This document shows positions 1 through 6,320 of a stretch of 6,320 nucleotides of DNA, piece after piece. The translations under genes were made by a program, and so were the position numbers. The notes beneath the pieces are model-generated. The model did not search any database and was not told the DNA's origin. It saw only the letters and a program-made list of their open reading frames with translations. Source of the stretch: Verrucomicrobiota bacterium (lineage in GTDB: Bacteria > Verrucomicrobiota > Verrucomicrobiia > Chthoniobacterales > UBA10450); contig QHON01000191.1 of assembly GCA_003218815.1 (NCBI GenBank), positions 1 through 6,320 on the forward strand. The letters run 5' to 3'. How positions within the stretch are numbered: the stretch's first letter is position 1; the number at the start of each line of letters is the position of its first letter.

Positions 1-869
1 AAATCGAGCACGATCAGCGCCACTTTCAGACCTTTACCCATAGGGCCGAGGATATTTTCTTTCGGGACTTTGACGTCCCGCAGGGCAAATCGTCCGGTTG
101 CGGTCCCGCGGATTCCCATTTTCGGCATTCGGGCCTCTAATATCGTGAATCCCGGCATGTCCGGCGTAACCAGGAATGCCGTGATCGCCGTTTTATCTGA
201 TCCCAGCATCGGCGTGCGCGCCATCACTGTCAGAACTTGCGCAATTCCCGCGTTGGTAATGTAACGCTTTTCGCCATTCAAAATAAAATATGAGCCGTCC
301 TCGCTTGGACGCGCTTGCGTTTGTACGTTCGCCGCATCGGAGCCCGCTTCACGCTCGGTCAATGCGAATGCACCGAGCTGTTCGCCAGTCGATAATTTAG
401 GAAGCCATCTCTGCTTTTGCTCGTGTGTTCCGAAAAGCAGCAGCGCGCGAATCCCGATGGAATGATGCGCGTTTACGAAAACCGATGTCGATGCGCAGCG
501 ATGGCCAATTTCTTCCAGAAGTTTGCAGTTAACCATCTGCGTAAAACCCCGTCCGCCATATTCCACTGGGGAGGTCGCACCAAGCACCCCGACGCGTCCC
601 AGTCCATCGATGACGTCGCGCGGGATATCTGCTTGTCGCTCTATCTCGGCGGGGTCGAGATGTTCGTCGAGAAATTGGCGGAGCTCGATAAGAGTTCCAT
701 CCAACTCGGCTTGCTGCGTTGCCGGGATGCGCGGATAAGGCATCACCCAATCGGCAACGAAATGACCTTGGAAAAGGCCTTTCGCGAAGCCAAGTGCCTG
801 CGGCCCCCCGAAGAGGAGTTCCTCCGCCTGCTGAATTTCCTTTTGCCGCTGCGCTTCGACTTTGTTCAT
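1..869 (-). CDS. Acyl-CoA dehydrogenase, VLCAD/ACAD9-like, partial (C-terminus beyond left edge)
   Basis: This is a flavoprotein that would introduce the alpha-beta double bond into an acyl-CoA thioester and pass electrons to electron-transfer flavoprotein. The 289 visible residues cover the N-terminal helical domain and most of the middle beta domain. A segment at about 27-48 (FAKGLFQGHFVADWVMPYPR) resembles the start of mature VLCAD and ACAD9. HHSIGI at about 135-140 and LLLFGTHEQKQRWLPKL at about 143-159 are typical of the family. ALTEREAGSDA at 169-179 is the flavin and substrate signature, and GEKRYITNAG follows at about 199-208. The catalytic glutamate of this subfamily lies in the C-terminal domain, outside the window, so activity cannot be judged. 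The ATG at 869 was chosen as start. An in-frame GTG at 899 would add ten residues, and neither start has a clear Shine-Dalgarno. The gene follows nrdJ on the same strand, but the 156-base gap leaves cotranscription open. Chain-length specificity is unknown. Confidence 0.93.
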   Translation of the reverse strand, partial: MNKVEAQRQKEIQQAEELLFGGPQALGFAKGLFQGHFVADWVMPYPRIPATQQAELDGTLIELRQFLDEHLDPAEIERQADIPRDVIDGLGRVGVLGATSPVEYGGRGFTQMVNCKLLEEIGHRCASTSVFVNAHHSIGIRALLLFGTHEQKQRWLPKLSTGEQLGAFALTEREAGSDAANVQTQARPSEDGSYFILNGEKRYITNAGIAQVLTVMARTPMLGSDKTAITAFLVTPDMPGFTILEARMPKMGIRGTATGRFALRDVKVPKENILGPMGKGLKVALIVLD

Positions 870-1025
870 AAAAAATTTGCCGCCGAAGATGGCGGTCACG
901 CACTGTAGCGAACACGGCCCCCGTGTCCACTCACGGGGATGCGGTCGTTAAACAAGCTTGCGAATCGTGGCGTGGATCGGAGCTGGTAAATTGGAGCTGT
1001 TGAAACTTCTGTGTTGAAGCGTCTC
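870..1025. other. Intergenic spacer between nrdJ and the acyl-CoA dehydrogenase gene
   Basis: This 156-base gap lies between two leftward genes. It holds one clear hairpin (919-938) and an AT-rich stretch just before the dehydrogenase ATG. I see no convincing -10/-35 pair on the minus strand and no RNA gene. Open frames crossing it on either strand are short and have no recognisable protein content. Confidence 0.6.
919..938 (-). terminator. Hairpin downstream of nrdJ, possible weak terminator
   Basis: A perfect 7-bp GC-rich stem (ccccgtg at 919-925 with cacgggg at 932-938) encloses a 6-base loop. It sits about 90 bases after the nrdJ stop and about 50 before the next ATG. No T-run follows it on either strand, so it is not a classical intrinsic terminator. 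It could help Rho-dependent termination, pausing, or protection of the nrdJ mRNA 3' end. Confidence 0.25.
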
Positions 1026-4166
<3,141 letters not shown>

Positions 4167-4305
4167 GGCGGTGAAGCAGGTTGAGGTTTGTGAATCAGGT
4201 GCGGATAGTCGTGAACAGCGGAGCTAATAACCTGTGAATTCCAGTCAACAACAAGTAATAGCGCTGTTGTCCAGCGGACATACAATATGCAGTACGGGAA
4301 GCACC

Positions 4306-4319
4306 TTAGGCAAGCCTAA
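4306..4319. promoter_or_regulatory. Palindrome TTAGGC-AA-GCCTAA, possible DtxR-family operator
   Basis: Two perfect 6-base arms are separated by AA, about 140 bases upstream of the nrdJ start and 114 bases before the tRNA. The TTAGG-N4-CCTAA spacing equals the first 14 bases of the DtxR/IdeR consensus (TTAGGTTAGCCTAA), with 12 of 14 identical. The remaining CCTAA of the 19-base consensus is absent. A metal-responsive repressor is therefore one candidate binder. A chance palindrome or another regulator is equally possible, and no regulator gene is in view. Confidence 0.3.
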
Positions 4320-4382
4320 AATTGTGACATTTTTCAGAAAGTTGTGCCTCACAGGGAGCCTTGCGCTTCTTTCGCTAAACCT

Positions 4383-4417
4383 TCGATGTAACATTGATCG
4401 GTTTAAATTAACATCGA
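4383..4417. repeat. 7-bp inverted repeat flanking the tRNA promoter region
   Basis: tcgatgt (4383-4389) and acatcga (4411-4417) are perfect reverse complements 21 bases apart, with AT-rich sequence between. The left arm lies just upstream of the candidate -35 and the right arm reaches the candidate -10 of the tRNA promoter. The centre-to-centre spacing of 28 bases is not a typical single-dimer operator. It could be a regulator half-site pair or chance. Confidence 0.35.
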
Positions 4418-4421
4418 CAAT
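4394..4421 (+). promoter_or_regulatory. Candidate sigma70-type promoter for tRNA-Ser
   Basis: TTGATC (4394-4399) matches four of six -35 positions, and GACAAT (4416-4421) matches four of six -10 positions, with a 16-base spacer. Transcription would begin near 4428, giving a leader of about five bases before the mature tRNA. This fits a tRNA promoter, but the -10 is imperfect and no experimental support is available. Confidence 0.4.
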
Positions 4422-4432
4422 ACGAGGAACCG

Positions 4433-4519
4433 GGAAGGGTGGCTGAGTCCGGTTTAAGGCACTCGACTCGAAATCGAGCGTGGGGCGACCCACCGTGGGT
4501 TCGAATCCCACCCCTTCCG
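4433..4519 (+). tRNA. tRNA-Ser, anticodon CGA (reads UCG)
   Basis: A full cloverleaf can be drawn. The acceptor stem is 7 bp (4433-4439 with 4512-4518), followed by discriminator G4519. A 5-bp anticodon stem (4462-4466 with 4474-4478) has loop CTCGAAA, so the anticodon CGA is at 4469-4471. A long variable arm (stem 4480-4484 with 4489-4493) is diagnostic of the class II serine, leucine and tyrosine tRNAs. A perfect 5-bp T stem (4495-4499 with 4507-4511) carries loop TTCGAAT. Anticodon, variable arm and discriminator G together identify serine. The 3' CCA is not encoded, because C-G-A follows, so it would be added by nucleotidyltransferase. No T-rich terminator follows. Confidence 0.96.
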
Positions 4520-4528
4520 CGATCTTGA

Positions 4529-4575
4529 TTCTCGCGGGCGTGGCGAGCGGGAAACACGCGACGCAGCGTCGAGAA
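4529..4575 (+). other. Foldable spacer downstream of tRNA-Ser
   Basis: Within the 120-base gap between the tRNA and the next gene, ttctcg (4529-4534) pairs with cgagaa (4570-4575). Inside it, gcgtg (4538-4542) can pair with cacgc (4555-4559), and acg (4561-4563) with cgt (4567-4569), which gives a three-way-junction fold. There is no T-run, so it is not a clear terminator. It may be the tRNA trailer or part of the downstream 5' UTR. No conserved RNA family is recognised, and GC-rich sequence folds easily by chance. Confidence 0.25.
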
Positions 4576-4628
4576 GCGAAATCACAAATGAAGATTTCTC
4601 CTGCATCTCAAGGAACCGATTAAAAAAC

Positions 4629-4633
4629 GGAAG
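4629..4633 (+). promoter_or_regulatory. Ribosome binding site of the phosphoribosyltransferase gene
   Basis: GGAAG lies six bases before the ATG at 4640, after an A-run (4622-4627). It is a near match to the Shine-Dalgarno core and supports this start. The other rightward gene has none. Confidence 0.5.
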
Positions 4634-4639
4634 CGCCGC

Positions 4640-5293
4640 ATGGAAAGAGCTTTCCCAAATCGAGCGGAAGCTGGCCGGTTGCTTGCGGAAAAGCTGGAAA
4701 ACTACGCCGGCCGCAGCGATGTGGTCGTGCTCGGCCTGCCGCGCGGCGGTGTGCCTGTCGCATATGAAGTTGCGCAGCGGCTGGGCGCCCCTCTGGATGT
4801 CTTCGTCGTACGCAAACTGGGCGTGCCTGGTTTTGAGGAGCTCGCGGCCGGTGCGATCGCCTCCGGTGGGGTGCGCGTCCTAAACGAAGATGTCGTACGC
4901 GCTTTACCCAATGCGGATCAACTAATCGAATCGGTTACAGAAAAGGAGACCGTCGAGCTCGAGCGACGTGAACAAACTTACCGCGACGGACGTCCAGCAC
5001 CGGAACTGCGCGACCGAGTCGTCATTTTGGTCGACGACGGTCTTGCCACGGGCGCAACCATGCGGGCGGCAGTCGCGGCATTACGTCAGCGCGGCGTTGC
5101 GAAAATTGTCGTGGCAGCGCCAGTGGGCGCACCGGATACGTGCAGGGAGCTTGAGCAGGAGGCGGACGAGACAATCTGCGCAATTACCCCTGAATTTTTC
5201 CAGGCGGTCGGTCAATATTACGAAGATTTCTCGCAGACGAGCGATGAAGAAGTGCGCGAGTTGCTCTCACGCGCGGCGCAGCGAACTGCATGA
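4640..5293 (+). CDS. Phosphoribosyltransferase-domain protein
   Basis: This 217-residue cytoplasmic protein has the type I PRTase fold. The PRPP-binding loop VILVDDGLATGATM lies at 128-141, with paired aspartates Asp132 and Asp133 and the TGAT turn. The pyrophosphate-side loop GLPRGGVPVA is at 32-41. VFVVRKLGVPGFEELAAGAI at about 54-73 is typical of an uncharacterised PRTase subgroup, not of the purine or pyrimidine salvage enzymes or orotate PRTase. The acceptor is unknown. It would be expected to bind PRPP-like ligands, but transferase activity is not shown. The stop codon overlaps the next gene's ATG (ATGA), which indicates coupled translation. In other bacteria, for example the mycobacterial protein Rv0571c as I recall it, a related PRTase domain is fused to a dienelactone-hydrolase domain, so the neighbour is probably a functional partner. 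The start is supported by GGAAG six bases upstream. Confidence 0.92.
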   Translation: MERAFPNRAEAGRLLAEKLENYAGRSDVVVLGLPRGGVPVAYEVAQRLGAPLDVFVVRKLGVPGFEELAAGAIASGGVRVLNEDVVRALPNADQLIESVTEKETVELERREQTYRDGRPAPELRDRVVILVDDGLATGATMRAAVAALRQRGVAKIVVAAPVGAPDTCRELEQEADETICAITPEFFQAVGQYYEDFSQTSDEEVRELLSRAAQRTA

Positions 5294-5964
5294 TGCGCTT
5301 GAACGAGGTGCGCATTTCGGCCGGGTCCGTGTCCTTTGAGGGAAACTTGAGTCTGCCCGACTATGCGATTGCGTTGGTGCTTTTCGCGCACGGCAGTGGC
5401 AGCAGCCGGCACAGTCCGCGTAATCAATTCGTCGCGCGCGTGCTCAACAATTCCGGATTGGCGACGCTTCTCTTCGATCTGCTTACGCCGGAAGAGGAAG
5501 CGATCGACGCACGCACCGCCGAACTTCGATTCAATATTAAACTGCTTGCGGAGCGGCTTGTTCACGCGACGAACTGGGCAAAGCGGCAACAGCAAACGCG
5601 CAATTTGCGCATTGGCTATTTCGGCTCGAGCACCGGCGGAGCCGCGGCGCTGGTTGCGGCGGCGGAGTTAGCACAACAGGTCGGCGCGGTGGTTTCGCGC
5701 GGTGGCCGTCCAGATCTTGCAGGCGCAGCGTTACCTAAAGTGCAAGCGCCGACGCTGCTCATCGTCGGCGGCGAAGACGACATTGTGATCGAACTAAACG
5801 AGGAGGCCCGGGATCATATGCGCTGCAAGGTGAAGCTGGAGATCATTCCTGGCGCAACGCATCTCTTTGAAGAACCAGGCGCGCTAGAACAAGTCGCAAA
5901 ACTGGCGAGCAGTTGGCTCGTCGATCACCTCGGTGAAAAGCAAACATTAGGTAGGAACGATTGA
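5290..5964 (+). CDS. Alpha/beta hydrolase, dienelactone-hydrolase-like
   Basis: This 224-residue single-domain hydrolase has no signal peptide or membrane segment, so it is probably cytoplasmic. The fold markers are in order. An oxyanion-region loop FAHGSGSSRHSPRN at 32-45 comes first. The nucleophile elbow GSSTG at 112-116 makes Ser114 the nucleophile. GGEDDIVI at 160-167 provides the acid, probably Asp163. GATHLFEEPGAL at 188-199 provides His191. The full triad is present, so an active enzyme is likely, but the substrate is unknown: dienelactone hydrolase names a fold family here, not a demonstrated reaction. It starts inside the stop codon of the PRTase gene, and a second ATG follows immediately at 5293. 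There is no Shine-Dalgarno, so translation probably depends on reinitiation after the PRTase. The HGSGSSRHSPRN variant is the one I associate with PRTase-linked hydrolases. Confidence 0.9.
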   Translation: MMRLNEVRISAGSVSFEGNLSLPDYAIALVLFAHGSGSSRHSPRNQFVARVLNNSGLATLLFDLLTPEEEAIDARTAELRFNIKLLAERLVHATNWAKRQQQTRNLRIGYFGSSTGGAAALVAAAELAQQVGAVVSRGGRPDLAGAALPKVQAPTLLIVGGEDDIVIELNEEARDHMRCKVKLEIIPGATHLFEEPGALEQVAKLASSWLVDHLGEKQTLGRND

Positions 5965-5973
5965 TCTCAATCG

Positions 5974-5986
5974 CTCGCGTCGCGAG
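5974..5986. terminator. Short palindrome between convergent genes, possible terminator
   Basis: ctcgcg and cgcgag are perfect arms around a single T, within the 23-base gap between the hydrolase stop and the stop of the convergent gene. As RNA it would form a 5-bp stem with a 3-base loop on either strand. There is no good T-run, so only weak bidirectional termination can be proposed. Confidence 0.3.
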
Positions 5987-5987
5987 G

Positions 5988-6320
5988 TTATTTGCGCGAC
6001 TCCTTATAAGTCACGACGCGGCCCCACAAGCTCTTTGTGCCCCAGATGCCGGCGCGCAAGCATTCCAACTGAACGATCTGGCTATGATCGACGAAGAGAT
6101 TCACGTCCGCGCCGTAGTTTTTGATGTACCAGGCGAACACCTCGGGATCAGCCGCTTCGAACATGAGTTTCTCCATCCCTATTTCATCGATGAATCGCGC
6201 AGGCACCTCTGTTCGCCACGGATCGACATTCTCGGTGATGCCTTCGCTCTCGATCATGATGATCTCAGCGCCTGCATCGAGAAATCGCTTTGCCTGCGCG
6301 ATCGCCCAGCTCGGATCGCG
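5988..6320 (-). CDS. Phosphosulfolactate synthase (ComA)/HSA32-like protein, partial (N-terminus beyond right edge)
   Basis: The 110 C-terminal residues are visible. The frame stays open to the right edge, and the ATG at 6257 is internal, because recognisable family sequence (DPSWAIAQAKRFLDAGAEII) continues upstream. MIESEGITENV, KLMFEAADPEVFAWYIKNYG and VNLFVDHSQIVQLECLRAG match the ComA family. Archaeal ComA joins phosphoenolpyruvate and sulfite to make phosphosulfolactate, the first step of coenzyme M synthesis. The NLFVDHSQ...LECLR stretch is, from memory, closer to plant HSA32, a heat-stress protein without a proven enzymatic role, and to bacterial homologues of unknown function. The family is usually about 250-300 residues, so roughly 150 are missing, including active-site positions. 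I see no other coenzyme M or sulfolactate gene here, so family membership is firm but the reaction is not. Confidence 0.85.
   Translation of the reverse strand, partial: RDPSWAIAQAKRFLDAGAEIIMIESEGITENVDPWRTEVPARFIDEIGMEKLMFEAADPEVFAWYIKNYGADVNLFVDHSQIVQLECLRAGIWGTKSLWGRVVTYKESRK

Larger units (their letters stand above)
4167..4432. other. Divergent intergenic region between nrdJ and tRNA-Ser
   Basis: This 266-base stretch must carry the leftward nrdJ promoter and the rightward tRNA promoter. It is more AT-rich than the flanking genes, especially at 4381-4425. It holds the palindrome at 4306-4319, the inverted repeat at 4383-4417 and a tRNA promoter candidate. On the minus strand I found no convincing nrdJ promoter, no good match to the NrdR box and nothing resembling the conserved B12-box core of a cobalamin riboswitch. 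Short open frames here run into the tRNA and look spurious. Confidence 0.6.

Noticed and set aside
417..908. 163-codon plus-strand frame and a 133-codon minus-strand frame (529-930)
   Set aside because: Both overlap the acyl-CoA dehydrogenase, whose conserved motifs lie in a different frame. Neither has a recognisable domain.
4281..4296. Possible NrdR box (acatacaatatgcagt region)
   Set aside because: It has too many mismatches to the ACACWATATATWGTGT consensus, and no second box at helical spacing was found.
4234..4446. 70-codon GTG-start plus-strand frame upstream of the tRNA
   Set aside because: It has no ribosome binding site, runs through the tRNA promoter and ends inside the tRNA gene. 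There is no recognisable protein.
4245..4511. Minus-strand 88-codon frame beginning MGFEPTVGRPT
   Set aside because: Its start is the antisense translation of the tRNA-Ser T arm and variable arm, a well-known artefact. The rest is intergenic.
4433..4519. tRNA-Ser as an integration site for a mobile element
   Set aside because: I see no integrase gene, and no repeat of the tRNA 3' end was noticed elsewhere in the window.
4559..4571. Hairpin cgacg-cag-cgtcg as a tRNA terminator
   Set aside because: No T-run follows. The next bases are purine-rich, so intrinsic termination is unlikely.

Overview
This is an ordinary-looking chromosomal window with moderate GC content. It holds five protein-coding genes, two of them cut by the window edges, and one tRNA gene. 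I see no transposase, integrase, phage gene, CRISPR array or toxin module. The gene content suggests an aerobic or facultative heterotroph: a long adenosylcobalamin-dependent ribonucleotide reductase, a VLCAD-like acyl-CoA dehydrogenase, and a phosphosulfolactate-synthase family protein whose C-terminus resembles plant HSA32. The general flavour of the proteins fits Verrucomicrobiota or a neighbouring phylum from soil. That is an inference from remembered family resemblance, not a placement.

The left two thirds read leftward. A partial acyl-CoA dehydrogenase (1-869) lies downstream of a complete class II ribonucleotide reductase gene, nrdJ (1026-4166), with 156 bases and one hairpin between them. 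Upstream of nrdJ is a 266-base divergent intergenic region. It contains a short DtxR-box-like palindrome (4306-4319) and a 7-bp inverted repeat that overlaps a plausible tRNA promoter. I see no cobalamin riboswitch there.

The right third reads mainly rightward. tRNA-Ser(CGA) occupies 4433-4519. After a foldable 120-base spacer comes a two-gene unit: a phosphoribosyltransferase (4640-5293) and an alpha/beta hydrolase of the dienelactone-hydrolase type (5290-5964). The two overlap by the ATGA of stop and start, so they are probably translationally coupled. In other bacteria these two domains occur as one fused protein. Convergent to them, only 23 bases away, is the C-terminal part of the ComA/HSA32-like protein (5988-6320), whose beginning lies outside the window.

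The genes do not form one pathway. nrdJ supplies deoxynucleotides, the acyl-CoA dehydrogenase belongs to fatty-acid or acyl-CoA oxidation, and the hydrolase pair and ComA/HSA32-like protein have uncertain substrates. The best leads are the hydrolase pair, the ComA/HSA32-like protein and the palindrome upstream of nrdJ. I found no convincing evidence of a wholly new system.
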